Part shown: positions 16,628 to 25,796 of the stretch, one piece after another
Numbering within the stretch: the stretch's first letter is position 1
How the letters are laid out: each line of letters begins with the position of its first letter
Source: Anaeromicrobium sediminis
GTDB lineage: Bacteria; Bacillota; Clostridia; Peptostreptococcales; Thermotaleaceae
Reading direction: 5' to 3'
DNA length: 64,000 nucleotides
Assembly: GCF_002270055.1 (NCBI RefSeq)
Contig: NZ_NIBG01000010.1
Coordinates: forward strand, 1-64,000
Notes under the pieces: generated by a model
What the model saw: only the letters and a program-made list of their open reading frames with translations
Told to the model about the DNA's origin: nothing
The model's database searches: none
Made by a program: the position numbers and the translations under genes

Positions 16628-17683
16628 TTAGTATTGTGTGTAATTCAAAGATTTTGGTATAACCTCTACCCAAGTTACACCTGGATTTAGGTTAATTTCT
16701 TCTCCATTTTTATAGAAAAATCTTGTAATAGATCTTCTTGACTCTTTTTTCCATGTTACTTCTTTCATTTCACCATTTGTTATATATATTCCCTCACCAG
16801 TTCCTACTAAACCTACTTTTAATCTTCCAACACTATCTAAAACTTTCTTAGAGGCCCTCTGAACTATTATATTTTCAGCTGTCAGTTGTGTCTTAGAAGC
16901 TTCATCCACATGAGGTTTATTGTTTATATATCTATCATATAACTTAGTATCTTCATTATATTTAAATGTAACCTTGTAGTTTTTCGAGTATGGTATATCT
17001 ATATTCTTTAATTCACTACCATTAATAGAGGTATCTTTATCATAATACTTCCACGTATCTATATTTACAGTCTTTTTATAATTACTTCCATTTGCAGCTT
17101 TTCTAATGGCATCTGCACTAGTGTATTCATTATGAGGTCTTTTTTTATGAGATTTTCTCCAGAATGTACTTTTCCCCCTTGATTGAGCACTAATATCTGC
17201 CATTTTTAATCTTACTATATCATCTAAGGCTTGAGGGCTCCCTCCATCATGAACATATAGGGCATCATATTCTAAAGCCTTATCTATAAAGTATGGTCTT
17301 GCACTTCTTACGGGTCCTATTAATTCAGGTGACTTTGTAGCAAATATGGCCATATATCTAGTAATATTCCCTTCTGCTAGAATTTCATATACTATTTCAG
17401 CTTGATCAAGTCCCGCCTGTGGTCTTGCGTGAACTTGGTTGTCTAACATTACAGCAAAGGGTCTATTATTAACTTGATCTTCTTCACATTCCATATGGCT
17501 AATTGGCGATAGAAATTTTTCTTCTATCACTTCTACAACTGGTTCTTCCTTCTTTATTTCTTCTTTTTCTACTTCTACTATAGGCTCCTTTTCTTTTACT
17601 GTTTCTACAACTTTTTCTTCTTTAGTACACCCACTAAACGCAAGTGATCCCATAATGATAGTTAAAATTATAAATTTCTTCAT
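16628..17683 (-). CDS. DUF3048 (YerB-like) lipoprotein
   Basis: The N-terminus MKKFIILTIIMGSLAFSGC is a lipoprotein signal with a lipobox ending at Cys19, followed by about 40 residues of Glu/Lys/Val repeats that would act as a spacer. The rest (about 65-351) is the two-part DUF3048 fold: NNRPFAVMLDNQVHARPQAG, YMAIFATKSPELIGPVRSAR and the C-terminal GVTWVEVIP. It should be anchored on the outer face of the membrane. No enzymatic activity is established for the family. Insertion between the DUF502 gene and cdd differs from Bacillus. Confidence 0.85.
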   Translation of the reverse strand: MKKFIILTIIMGSLAFSGCTKEEKVVETVKEKEPIVEVEKEEIKKEEPVVEVIEEKFLSPISHMECEEDQVNNRPFAVMLDNQVHARPQAGLDQAEIVYEILAEGNITRYMAIFATKSPELIGPVRSARPYFIDKALEYDALYVHDGGSPQALDDIVRLKMADISAQSRGKSTFWRKSHKKRPHNEYTSADAIRKAANGSNYKKTVNIDTWKYYDKDTSINGSELKNIDIPYSKNYKVTFKYNEDTKLYDRYINNKPHVDEASKTQLTAENIIVQRASKKVLDSVGRLKVGLVGTGEGIYITNGEMKEVTWKKESRRSITRFFYKNGEEINLNPGVTWVEVIPKSLNYTQY

Positions 17684-17700
17684 GTCCCCCTCGTCCTTTC

Positions 17701-18330
17701 TTATGTATCTCTGTTTTCATCCTGTATAATATCTGGTGTTATTATTCCTCCAGATACGATTAACTTAATTGCTGCATCTACACTTAAACCTAAATACACT
17801 ATATCCTTTTCTGCAATCATAACAAACATTCCTGAAGTGGGATTGGGTGTAGTAGGAACAAATATACTTTTCATCTTTTCATTTGTTATATCAGTTATGA
17901 CTCTAGGTGCATCAGCTGTTAAAAAGCCTATAGTATAAATTCCTTTAGATGGATATTCTATGGCAACTGCACTTTTAAAGTTATTATTCTTTTCTGTAAA
18001 AACAGTATTTATTATTTGTTTAATAGAAGAATATATCATACTTACTAGTGGCACCTTACAAATGCTTTTTTCTAAGAAATCAATTATTTTCCTTCCCAAA
18101 TAATTAGTAGCAAATAGACCTGTCCAAAATACTATAACTAGGGTGAGTATTACACCTATGCCTACAATTCTAAATCCTAATATTTTTTGAAGAGGATCCC
18201 TAAAGAATGAATCTACCACATTAAATAGCCACACAATAGTAAAAAAAGTAGCTGCTATAGGTATTAATACTATTAATCCTGTAAAGAAAATATTTCTAGC
18301 ATCTTTTATCTGCATTTTATTGTTCTTCAT
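17701..18330 (-). CDS. DUF502 membrane protein
   Basis: The N-terminal half has two strongly hydrophobic segments (NIFFTGLIVLIPIAATFFTI and IGVILTLVIVFWTGLF), separated by a short loop with VDSFF. The C-terminal half is a soluble domain with VPLVSMIYSSIKQIINT, TADAPRV and the FVPTTPNPTSGM motif typical of DUF502. The function is unknown. I start at ATG 18330 (MKNNKMQIKDARN) with TGGAGG upstream; an earlier GTG at 18387 would begin just next to the dgkA terminator. About 209 residues, normal length. Confidence 0.85.
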   Translation of the reverse strand: MKNNKMQIKDARNIFFTGLIVLIPIAATFFTIVWLFNVVDSFFRDPLQKILGFRIVGIGVILTLVIVFWTGLFATNYLGRKIIDFLEKSICKVPLVSMIYSSIKQIINTVFTEKNNNFKSAVAIEYPSKGIYTIGFLTADAPRVITDITNEKMKSIFVPTTPNPTSGMFVMIAEKDIVYLGLSVDAAIKLIVSGGIITPDIIQDENRDT

Positions 18331-18391
18331 TATAAAACTTATCCTCCAGTAAAAACTTTTTTTAAATTTGTACTTTAATGTGGTCACAAAA

Positions 18392-18417
18392 GGGAAGTAA
18401 TGATTTTATTACTTCCC
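18392..18417 (-). terminator. terminator after dgkA
   Basis: GGGAAGTAAT (18392-18401) pairs with ATTACTTCCC (18408-18417) around a six-base loop, followed by TTTTG on the minus strand. It separates dgkA from the DUF502 gene. Confidence 0.75.
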
Positions 18418-18481
18418 CCTAATTTATTATATAATATACACATACTATTTACTATTTGTTTTACACTTAAGGAATACTTAT

Positions 18482-19201
18482 CTACAAACTGGGGAAACTA
18501 TTACTTCCTAGTAAGTGAAAAAATAATAATGTAATTCCAATTCCTAATATTCCCCCTATAAAAACTTGAAACCATGTATGAATTTTCCCCTCTATCCTAC
18601 TTTGTGCTACTAATATGGCTAATATTAATGCAAGCAATATAACATATATATTGCCTGATATGAATATTATTGAAGTTAGAATTGAGAAAGCCGCTGCCGT
18701 ATGGCCACTAGGCATTCCACCCTTTAGGGGAGTTCCCTTCCCTTTTTGTAGCTTTATTATTATAACAGATATTATTACTATAAGAAAGCTTAAAAAACTA
18801 ATATGTAGACTAGTTCTTCTAATTTTATGAAATAACCTCTCTGCTATTGGTATGAATTTGTCATAAAATACAATATATGCCACCAATATACTGTTTAATG
18901 CGGCTAATAAAACGCCACCAGCGGCAACATTTTTAGCTATTTTAGCCAGGGGATGATATTCTTTTGTTATTAAATCAATAGTCACTTCTATGGAAGTATT
19001 TATCATTTCTGTTATTATTACTAGTGATATGGAAAATAGAACCAATGCCAAATCCCATTTTGTCAAATCGAAAAACATACTTCCTAGTATGACTAATATT
19101 GCCATCATTATATGTATTTTCATATTTCGTTGAGTTTTAATACTATAAAATATACCGTCTATGGCATAATTAAAACTATCTATTAGCTTTCTTACTTTCA
19201 T
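18482..19201 (-). CDS. dgkA: diacylglycerol/undecaprenol kinase fused to PAP2 phosphatase
   Basis: Residues 1-120 are a DgkA domain: three membrane helices and EMINTSIEVTIDL, then KIAKNVAAGGVLLAA, which hold the conserved Glu/Asn catalytic residues. Gram-positive homologues phosphorylate undecaprenol. Residues 125-239 are a PAP2-type membrane phosphatase with PSGHTAAAF (motif 2) and SRIEGKIHTWFQVFIGG (motif 3); motif 1 is degenerate (KLQKGKGTP rather than K-x6-RP). Kinase and phosphatase in one chain could cycle lipid phosphates at the membrane. It starts at ATG 19201, 12 bases after ybeY, and ends at a terminator. Confidence 0.9.
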   Translation of the reverse strand: MKVRKLIDSFNYAIDGIFYSIKTQRNMKIHIMMAILVILGSMFFDLTKWDLALVLFSISLVIITEMINTSIEVTIDLITKEYHPLAKIAKNVAAGGVLLAALNSILVAYIVFYDKFIPIAERLFHKIRRTSLHISFLSFLIVIISVIIIKLQKGKGTPLKGGMPSGHTAAAFSILTSIIFISGNIYVILLALILAILVAQSRIEGKIHTWFQVFIGGILGIGITLLFFHLLGSNSFPSL

Positions 19202-19213
19202 TGTTAATCTCCA

Positions 19214-19669
19214 TTATTTTCTTAGTATACCCATATGAGATAATACTTTTTCTTCTTTCATTCTCATTTCTTTTGTATTCTCTTCTGTATCATGGTCATA
19301 TCCCATTAGGTGAAACATACTATGGACCGTTAAAAACAATACTTCCCTATCAAAAGAATGATTATATAGTTGTCTTTGCTCTTCTGCCTTTTCTAAGGAT
19401 ATTACAATATCTCCTAGACACATGCCTATATTTATCTCATCCATACTATCATACTGAGGAAATGATAATACGTCTGTTTCACTATCCTTATTTCTGTAGT
19501 CCCTATTTAATTCTTTTATTGCGTCATTGTCTACAAATGTAACACTTACTTCTACTTCCTCGCTTACATTCTCTTCCTTTAAAGATTCTTTTACAGCTTG
19601 TACTATTAGATTTTCCATATTTTCATCATACTTTATTTTATCTTGTCTATCATCAATTATTACATTCAT
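19214..19669 (-). CDS. ybeY: rRNA maturation endoribonuclease YbeY
   Basis: Zinc-dependent endoribonuclease of the UPF0054 family, acting in 16S rRNA 3' end maturation and 70S quality control. The signature HSMFHLMGYDHD (HxxxHxxxxxH, about residues 115-126) is intact, and the central RDKDSETDVLSFP-like stretch (YRNKDSETDVLSFP) is present. 151 residues, normal. GAGGAGG precedes ATG 19669. It sits 5 bases after pgpH, as in the conserved phoH-pgpH-ybeY-dgkA order. Confidence 0.95.
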   Translation of the reverse strand: MNVIIDDRQDKIKYDENMENLIVQAVKESLKEENVSEEVEVSVTFVDNDAIKELNRDYRNKDSETDVLSFPQYDSMDEINIGMCLGDIVISLEKAEEQRQLYNHSFDREVLFLTVHSMFHLMGYDHDTEENTKEMRMKEEKVLSHMGILRK

Positions 19670-19674
19670 TATAC

Positions 19675-21759
19675 TTAGTCCTCCTTCTTATCCTTATCCA
19701 TATCTGGGTATTCTATTCTCTCATGAAATATGCCCATAAGTATGGTCATAAAAGATTCAGATATCATCTTTAAATCCTTTAAAGTCATATTACATTCATC
19801 AAATTGACTATCATTTAATTTATCTTTTACAATCTTATCAATTAAATCTCTTATTTTTTCTTCCGTAGGCTCTTTTATACTTCTTACAGCAGCTTCAACA
19901 GAGTCTGCAAGCATTACTACTGCAGCCTCTTTGCTTTGAGGTTTTTCGCCCTTATATCTATAGTCTGATTCATTTATACTTTTTTTAGAATTCTGAGTTG
20001 CTTTAAAGTAAAAGAATTTTACTAAAGTAGTTCCATGATGTTGAAATATTATATCCCGTATTTCCTGTGGTAATTCTTCTTCGCGAGCAAAGTCAAGTCC
20101 ATCCCTTATATGACTAGTTATAACATTAGTACTTCTTATGGGTTTTAATTTATCATGTGGATTTTCAGAAGTCAGTTGATTTTCCTTAAATAAATAGGGT
20201 CTTCTTAATTTTCCAATATCATGGTAATAGGCTCCAACTCTAGCAAGTAAACTATTAGCGCCTATGGCCTGTGCCGCACCCTCACTTAAATTTCCCACAA
20301 TTATACTATGATGATAAGTTCCTGGTGCTTCTACTAACAGCCTTTTTAGTAATTTATTATTAGGATTAGAAAGTTCTAATAATTTAAAAGGCGTTAATAT
20401 TTTAAAAGCCCATTCCCAAAGAGGTAATGATCCTATAGTAATCACAGCACAAAATATACCGTTTAAAAGGCCATTATACACATTAGAAAAAACTAATGAA
20501 AAATCATAATGGTTTATAAGACCAATTGAAGTTAATATTATTATATTACTAAAACTAATCATTAATCCAGTTATGAATATAGTACTTCTTTGACTAGCAT
20601 TTTTTATTCCACATGCAGCCACTATACAAGCCATTATATTAGTGTATATGAACTCCACATTATAACCCTTAGATATGGACAACATCATAGTCATGCATAT
20701 GCTTATAACTAAGGCTAGCTTTGGTTCTATCAATATACCTACTAAACATGTAAATGCAGCTACAGCCCCAATATATGGAGATAAATTAAATAAACTTTTG
20801 CTAATGTAGAACACAAATACATAAAGTATTATTAATAAATATAATTTTCTTGGAGATTGAAATAAAGGTCTATTAAAAAAATATATGTATAATATTATAG
20901 TCGCAAAGGTCATTAGGATAACTCCTAAAGCCCCTAAGTAGAGTAACATATCCCTTTTATTATCTTTTTTTAGTACACCTAAATCTTTCAATACACTTAT
21001 ATGGTCTGGTGTTATTATTTCACCTTCTCCCACAATAATACTTCCTCTTTTAATTATTACCTTTTCTACACTGTTTTTTGCCTCTTCAATTTTCTCCTTT
21101 GTAGTCTCCACATCTACAAATCTATTTGCTTTAATAGAATTGTTTACAATCTTAGTTCCAATATTTTTTATATCATTAGAGAAATCTTCTAGGCCCTTAA
21201 AATACTCCTCTATCTCATGTTTCTTATTTTCAAGTTCATCTGGCCTAATACCACTTGACATTATCTGAGATACAATTTCATATACATAACTCTCCACATT
21301 TCTCAATTCAGTTATGTTAGCATTAATTAGCACTTCTAAATTTTCATCATCTAATAATAATTTATTCTTACTTTTTAATAACTCTAATTTTTCATAATCA
21401 AGTATTTCTTCTGCTCTTATTTGATATAGGTTATTAAAAAACTTTTCTATATTCTTTTTAACATCAATTTGAATAGTAGGATAAAACTTCTCAATATTCT
21501 CTACTGAAGCTATTTCCCTCTGTATAAGTCTTTCAGTGGCACTTTTATCTTCCACATCCCTAGGAGCTTTTATATCTGCTGGAGCCTTATCCCCTGCTTT
21601 TAAATCATATTCATTTGGCGCAAATTCAGATATTATACTAAAGAACATACTCCCTATAAAAATAAATGCTATAACAGAGTAAGCCACATATTTATTCTTT
21701 AGCATCCTTATAAAAAAGCTATTTTTCATAGCTTTTTTCATATGTTTTATGAAGGTCAT
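19675..21759 (-). CDS. pgpH: 7TM-HD cyclic-di-AMP phosphodiesterase (PgpH/YqfF)
   Basis: An N-terminal membrane anchor is followed by a roughly 200-residue extracellular 7TMR-HDED domain, then seven membrane helices (about residues 265-460) and a cytoplasmic HD domain with TYHHSIIVGNLSEGAA, YYHDIGKLRRP and ITSHIRDG. Listeria PgpH with this architecture hydrolyses c-di-AMP to pApA; that activity is inferred here. 694 residues is typical. GGAGG precedes ATG 21759. It lies 11 bases after phoH. Confidence 0.93.
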   Translation of the reverse strand: MTFIKHMKKAMKNSFFIRMLKNKYVAYSVIAFIFIGSMFFSIISEFAPNEYDLKAGDKAPADIKAPRDVEDKSATERLIQREIASVENIEKFYPTIQIDVKKNIEKFFNNLYQIRAEEILDYEKLELLKSKNKLLLDDENLEVLINANITELRNVESYVYEIVSQIMSSGIRPDELENKKHEIEEYFKGLEDFSNDIKNIGTKIVNNSIKANRFVDVETTKEKIEEAKNSVEKVIIKRGSIIVGEGEIITPDHISVLKDLGVLKKDNKRDMLLYLGALGVILMTFATIILYIYFFNRPLFQSPRKLYLLIILYVFVFYISKSLFNLSPYIGAVAAFTCLVGILIEPKLALVISICMTMMLSISKGYNVEFIYTNIMACIVAACGIKNASQRSTIFITGLMISFSNIIILTSIGLINHYDFSLVFSNVYNGLLNGIFCAVITIGSLPLWEWAFKILTPFKLLELSNPNNKLLKRLLVEAPGTYHHSIIVGNLSEGAAQAIGANSLLARVGAYYHDIGKLRRPYLFKENQLTSENPHDKLKPIRSTNVITSHIRDGLDFAREEELPQEIRDIIFQHHGTTLVKFFYFKATQNSKKSINESDYRYKGEKPQSKEAAVVMLADSVEAAVRSIKEPTEEKIRDLIDKIVKDKLNDSQFDECNMTLKDLKMISESFMTILMGIFHERIEYPDMDKDKKED

Positions 21760-21770
21760 AGTTGTGCCTC

Positions 21771-22736
21771 CTAAATTTCCTCTTTAGTATTTTCGTATTT
21801 TTCATAGGCTCTTATTATTCTTTGAACTAATGCATGTCTAACTACATCTGCTTCTCCTAAGAACTGAAATGATACTCCCTTTACGTCCTTTAAAATTTTT
21901 ACTACTTGATTTAATCCAGAGGCCTTTCCTCTTGGTAGATCAATTTGAGTTATGTCTCCTGTTACAACAGCCTTAGAGCCAAATCCAAGTCTAGTTAAAA
22001 ACATCTTCATTTGTTCCTTTGTGGTATTTTGTGCTTCATCTAATATTATGAAAGAATTATCTAGGGTTCTTCCTCTCATATATGCAAGAGGAGCAACCTC
22101 AATCATACCTCTTTCCTTATATTTTAAAAAAGTATCCCCCCCTAAAATATCATATAGGGCATCATATAAAGGCCTTAAATAAGGATCTACCTTTTCTTGC
22201 AAATCGCCTGGTAAAAAACCTAAACTTTCTCCAGCTTCTACAGCAGGTCTAGTTAATATAATCTTATTTACTTCTTTGTTTTTAAAGGCATTTACAGCCA
22301 TGGCCATGGCTAAATAAGTTTTACCAGTACCTGCAGGACCTATTCCAAATACCACGTCATTTTCCTTTATAGCCTCTGTATATTTCTTTTGACCTATGGT
22401 CTTTGGCTTTATCTTCTTTCCTTTAGATGTAATACAAACCACATCTTCTACTAATTCATCTATTTTATTTTCATTTCCTTTTTCAAACAATTCTATTGTA
22501 TATTTTATCTTTTGTTCGTCTAAATTTTCCTTTGCCTCTAATAGTTTCATAAATTTTAATATTATCTTTTCTACCTTTTTAACAGATTCATTTTCTCCTA
22601 TAATAACTACTTCTCCTTGTCTTGAAACTATATTTACATTAAACCTTCCCTCAATAAACTTTATATTTTCATCAAAATTACCGAATAATTCATTTGTATA
22701 ATGGAATTCGTTAATGTCAATTCTCTTCTCTACCAA
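21771..22736 (-). CDS. phoH: PhoH-like ATPase
   Basis: P-loop ATPase of the PhoH family. An N-terminal KH-like region (about 1-100) precedes the ATPase domain with Walker A GPAGTGKTYLA and Walker B FIILDEAQNT, plus the helicase-like VVTGDITQIDLP. Family members are linked to RNA metabolism; no specific substrate is known. 321 residues. The start is TTG 22736 with AAGGAGG eight bases upstream; no better ATG is nearby. It follows yqfD by 19 bases. Confidence 0.93.
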   Translation of the reverse strand: MVEKRIDINEFHYTNELFGNFDENIKFIEGRFNVNIVSRQGEVVIIGENESVKKVEKIILKFMKLLEAKENLDEQKIKYTIELFEKGNENKIDELVEDVVCITSKGKKIKPKTIGQKKYTEAIKENDVVFGIGPAGTGKTYLAMAMAVNAFKNKEVNKIILTRPAVEAGESLGFLPGDLQEKVDPYLRPLYDALYDILGGDTFLKYKERGMIEVAPLAYMRGRTLDNSFIILDEAQNTTKEQMKMFLTRLGFGSKAVVTGDITQIDLPRGKASGLNQVVKILKDVKGVSFQFLGEADVVRHALVQRIIRAYEKYENTKEEI

Positions 22737-22755
22737 GCCTGTATCCTCCTTAAGT

Positions 22756-23976
22756 TTATTCTTCTAAGTCTATTTTTTCTTTTATAATTTCTTCCTCCAT
22801 AATAGGTTTTTGTGTGGATATATTTTCTAAAACTTCAACTATCAACTTGCCTTTAATTATACTATTTTCTTCAGTAAATACAATATTTTTATTAATAACT
22901 TTTCCATCTTTAGGTATTTTCTTATGTACATTTACCATCATCTTATCAAATAGTATTTTCTTCACATTAGACTTATTAAGTTTATTCTTTCTAATATTAA
23001 CTTCGTAATACTCTTCTATTATAACTTCTACAGGGAAGTTAGTATTCCTCCACTTGGGTAAAGTTTTATATTTCCTTTCTACTAACACATTCTTATAGGG
23101 TATGTTTTCTTCTCCCGATATAATTTGACTATTTCCTAGTTTTATTATTCTCTTAGTTTTCTTATTTCCTGTCTTTATTTTTTCCACATTTATTAAACTA
23201 ATTTCATCTTTTTCTTCATAATAGGTTTTTGCCATTACTTCTCCAAAGGCATGAACATACCTATTCTCTACACCTTCTCTTACTATGGCTCCTGTAATTA
23301 AACATTGGCCTTTTTTTACTATATCCCCTTCTTTAACTAATGAATCCCCTTCTTTAGCAATTACCTTTTTTATTACTCCATCCTTTTTAGCTATTATATC
23401 ACATGGCATCTCCTTATTTACTTTAGGAGGCGGCTCTACCTTTTCTACAATTTCAATTAGAGCCTTAGTGCCTTTAAATTCAATTCCAACCCATGATATT
23501 TTTTTCAAATCAATAATCATGTTTCTCTCTAATTCTTCCGTATCCACATCATATTTCCACTCGCCAATTTTCACACCCTGCTTTTTCACATATTCCTTTA
23601 TTTCAGTAGGATTTATGGTCTCACAGCCTTTAATATCAACACTCCATATGAAGGAGGTCATTATAAATATGCATATTAGAAAAAAGGCGAATCCACCCAT
23701 AAAAATTTTTCTTTTTTTAATTTTATACATAAAAAAAGGATATCCTATCTTAACCTTTATTTTAACTCGACAGCCAGCTTTCTTTACCACATGTCTAAGT
23801 TCCTTATATGCCCTTAGACCAACTTTAGCCTCCATGGTAGTATAATCTATTCTCTTTATATCCCAAAGAAAAATTCCCCTTGCAATGGCATAGTTTATAA
23901 ATTTCTCTAGGGATAAACCTTCTATTTTGATTAAAACATAGCCTCTAAAGTAATTCCATAATTTTAAAACAAGCAA
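22756..23976 (-). CDS. yqfD: sporulation protein YqfD
   Basis: YqfD family, conserved in endospore formers and transcribed by sigma-E in Bacillus. The N-terminal cytoplasmic part is basic with GLRAYKELRHVVKKAGCRVK, one membrane segment follows at about residue 92 (IFMGGFAFFLICIFIMTSFI), and the rest is predicted outside with a beta-rich region (KKDGVIKKVIAKEGDSLVKE) resembling membrane-fusion domains. 406 residues is normal. It starts at TTG 23976 after GGTGGAGG. It is 14 bases after yqfC; the pair probably starts from a sigma-E promoter. Confidence 0.93.
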   Translation of the reverse strand: MLVLKLWNYFRGYVLIKIEGLSLEKFINYAIARGIFLWDIKRIDYTTMEAKVGLRAYKELRHVVKKAGCRVKIKVKIGYPFFMYKIKKRKIFMGGFAFFLICIFIMTSFIWSVDIKGCETINPTEIKEYVKKQGVKIGEWKYDVDTEELERNMIIDLKKISWVGIEFKGTKALIEIVEKVEPPPKVNKEMPCDIIAKKDGVIKKVIAKEGDSLVKEGDIVKKGQCLITGAIVREGVENRYVHAFGEVMAKTYYEEKDEISLINVEKIKTGNKKTKRIIKLGNSQIISGEENIPYKNVLVERKYKTLPKWRNTNFPVEVIIEEYYEVNIRKNKLNKSNVKKILFDKMMVNVHKKIPKDGKVINKNIVFTEENSIIKGKLIVEVLENISTQKPIMEEEIIKEKIDLEE

Positions 23977-23990
23977 AAGCCTCCACCCCC

Positions 23991-24269
23991 TTATTTTATA
24001 AACTCTATACTATGAAGTTCTCCACATACTACTATTTCTTCTTCCATTATATTCTTTATAGTAAGATCTTTTCCTATAACTCTTAAGGCTCCTTCCCTAA
24101 GTTTAATTCGAATCCTAACTTTAGTATATTCTATTATGCCCTTATGATTTTCTATATATAGCTGCAAATTACCAAGCATGGTTATCCTAGGAAGATCAAG
24201 TATTATATCTTTGGGAAGCTCTAGTAATTCTGCTAAGCTCTCTCTTATCTCCATATTTTTATTTTTCAT
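23991..24269 (-). CDS. yqfC: sporulation protein YqfC
   Basis: Small YqfC/YabP-like protein (92 residues). It has the family core LPKDIILDLPRITMLGNLQL, then NHKGIIEYT and a basic beta-rich end. In Bacillus yqfC-yqfD form a sigma-E operon, though their molecular role is unclear. I start at ATG 24269 rather than the TTG just before it, because GGGGGAG is directly upstream. A sigma-E-like promoter precedes it at 24294-24323. Confidence 0.9.
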   Translation of the reverse strand: MKNKNMEIRESLAELLELPKDIILDLPRITMLGNLQLYIENHKGIIEYTKVRIRIKLREGALRVIGKDLTIKNIMEEEIVVCGELHSIEFIK

Positions 24270-24293
24270 CAAACTCCCCCTTTTTATATAGTA

Positions 24294-24323
24294 ATTTTAT
24301 GCGTCTATTCTATTCTCTATGAC
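24294..24323 (-). promoter_or_regulatory. candidate sigma-E promoter for yqfC-yqfD
   Basis: On the minus strand, GTCATA (24318-24323) and CATAAAAT (24294-24301) are separated by 16 bases, matching the sigma-E pattern of ATA, 16-18 bases, CATA-N3-T. It lies 25 bases before the yqfC start. Confidence 0.5.
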
Positions 24324-24353
24324 ACAATGTTCTATAGGACAATTTATGAACAA

Positions 24354-24387
24354 AAAAAATCACGAGCAGTTATACTCGTGATTTTTT
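24354..24387. terminator. terminator after the 133-residue gene
   Basis: AAAAAATCACGAG (24354-24366) pairs with CTCGTGATTTTTT (24375-24387). The symmetric A/T flanks make it function in either direction. It closes the nfeD-floA run and overlaps the gene end. Confidence 0.85.
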
Positions 24388-24388
24388 A

Positions 24389-24790
24389 TTATTTTCTTAA
24401 GGATTTTGGTTTGTTTAATATTTCGTTCCAAATTATACCTTGCGCAATATTTTTCTTTTCCATACTTAGTTTCGATTTATGTTTTTTCTTTTTAATATTA
24501 TATGGTTTTACTTCTACGTCTCTAGGCTTTTCTACTTTTACTGTATCTATTTTATCTTCTACTATTTCACTTACTTCTTCAACTAGATTATCTTCTTCAT
24601 CAGGATCTAGATAGGGTTTTATCATTTCATCAATTTTAATATATTTACCTAACCCTTTAGTATTTTTTACTTCCTTATGGGGCTTTTTATTCAAATCTCT
24701 TCTATTAACTCTATTTCTCTTTGGCCTATTCAGAGAAGATTGCAAGAAGTTCACAATAGCCACTATAATAATTATTATAATTAATTTCAT
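24389..24790 (-). CDS. membrane-anchored clostridial protein of unknown function
   Basis: The first 18 residues (MKLIIIIIIVAIVNFLQS) are one hydrophobic anchor. A basic linker follows (NRPKRNRVNRRDLNKK), then an acidic middle and a Lys-rich tail ending AQGIIWNEILNKPKSLRK. This GIIxxEILxKPKSLR ending recurs in small clostridial membrane proteins, so it is probably a real conserved element, but I know no function. It follows floA by 27 bases, at the place of Bacillus yqfB, and ends at a strong terminator, so nfeD-floA-this gene look like one operon. Confidence 0.75.
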   Translation of the reverse strand: MKLIIIIIIVAIVNFLQSSLNRPKRNRVNRRDLNKKPHKEVKNTKGLGKYIKIDEMIKPYLDPDEEDNLVEEVSEIVEDKIDTVKVEKPRDVEVKPYNIKKKKHKSKLSMEKKNIAQGIIWNEILNKPKSLRK

Positions 24791-24817
24791 AAAATCACAT
24801 CCTCAGAAGATGTATAT

Positions 24818-25795
24818 CTATTCTTCGTCTTTGCTTATAGAAGAAATAGATTTTCTCATTTCAGTATCCGCCATTACATTTTTCATATTGTAATAATCCA
24901 TAACTCCCATTTTCCCTTCTTTCAAAGCATATGCCATAGCCTTTGGTACCTCAGCTTCTGCTTCCACAACCTTAGCTCTCATCTCTTGTACCCTAGCTAC
25001 CATTTCCTGTTCATTGGCCACGGCCATGGCACGTCGTTCTTCCGCCTTAGCCTGTGCAATTCTCTTATCTGCTTCAGCTTGATCCGTTTGAAGTTGAGCA
25101 CCTATATTTCTACCTACATCAATATCTGCTATGTCTATGGATAATATTTCAAAGGCTGATCCTGCATCTAGACCTTTCGCCAATACGGTTTGTGATATAC
25201 TATCTGGATTTTCAAGTACTGCTTTGTGAGACGAAGAGCTACCTACAGTAGTTACAATCCCTTCTCCAACCCTAGCTATGATAGTTTCTTCTCCAGCTCC
25301 ACCAACTAATCTTTCTATGTTGGCTCTTACTGTTACCCTAGCCTTTACCATAACTTCAATACCATCCTTAGCTACAGCTGCTACTTTAGGAGTTTCAATT
25401 ACCTTTGGATTTACACTTACTTGAACGGCACTAAGAACTTCTCTACCTGCAAGATCAATAGCCGCTGCATCGTCAAAGCTAAGCTTTATATCAGCTCTGT
25501 TAGCTGCAATAAGTGCATCTACTACACTATTTACATTTCCACCTGCTAAGTAATGAGCTTCTAAACTATCAATACTTAAATTGATCCCAGCTTTAGTAGC
25601 TTTAATAAGGGGATTTACGATTCTTGATGGTGCTACCCTTCTAAATCTCATACCTATTAAAGTAAACAATCCTATTCTAACACCTGAGAAAAAGGCTGTT
25701 ATCCAAAGCCCTACTGGAATAAAGCTAAATAAAAATGTCAATAATAAAAATCCTACAATAGCTATAATCCCAAATGATATTAATGGTCCTGTCAT
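24818..25795 (-). CDS. floA: flotillin-like protein FloA
   Basis: Membrane scaffold of functional microdomains (lipid rafts). It has an N-terminal hydrophobic region (about 1-45), the SPFH/flotillin domain with [25 protein letters not shown]-type sequence in the middle, and a coiled Ala/Glu-rich region ([17 protein letters not shown]). 325 residues matches B. subtilis FloA (YqfA). ATG 25795 overlaps the end of the nfeD region closely, with GGAGG inside the end of that gene, implying coupling. The nfeD-floA pair is conserved in Firmicutes. Confidence 0.95.
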   Translation of the reverse strand: MTGPLISFGIIAIVGFLLLTFLFSFIPVGLWITAFFSGVRIGLFTLIGMRFRRVAPSRIVNPLIKATKAGINLSIDSLEAHYLAGGNVNSVVDALIAANRADIKLSFDDAAAIDLAGREVLSAVQVSVNPKVIETPKVAAVAKDGIEVMVKARVTVRANIERLVGGAGEETIIARVGEGIVTTVGSSSSHKAVLENPDSISQTVLAKGLDAGSAFEILSIDIADIDVGRNIGAQLQTDQAEADKRIAQAKAEERRAMAVANEQEMVARVQEMRAKVVEAEAEVPKAMAYALKEGKMGVMDYYNMKNVMADTEMRKSISSISKDEE

Positions 25796-25796
25796 A

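Noticed and set aside
18465-18495. Third copy of the small-RNA upstream element (TGTAGATAAGTA on the minus strand)
   Set aside because: It overlaps the end of dgkA and lacks the downstream GTAGGGGAA hairpin and CTGCCTCT blocks.
23285-23845. Plus-strand ORF of 186 codons opposite yqfD
   Set aside because: Antisense shadow; composition mirrors the complementary codons of yqfD.
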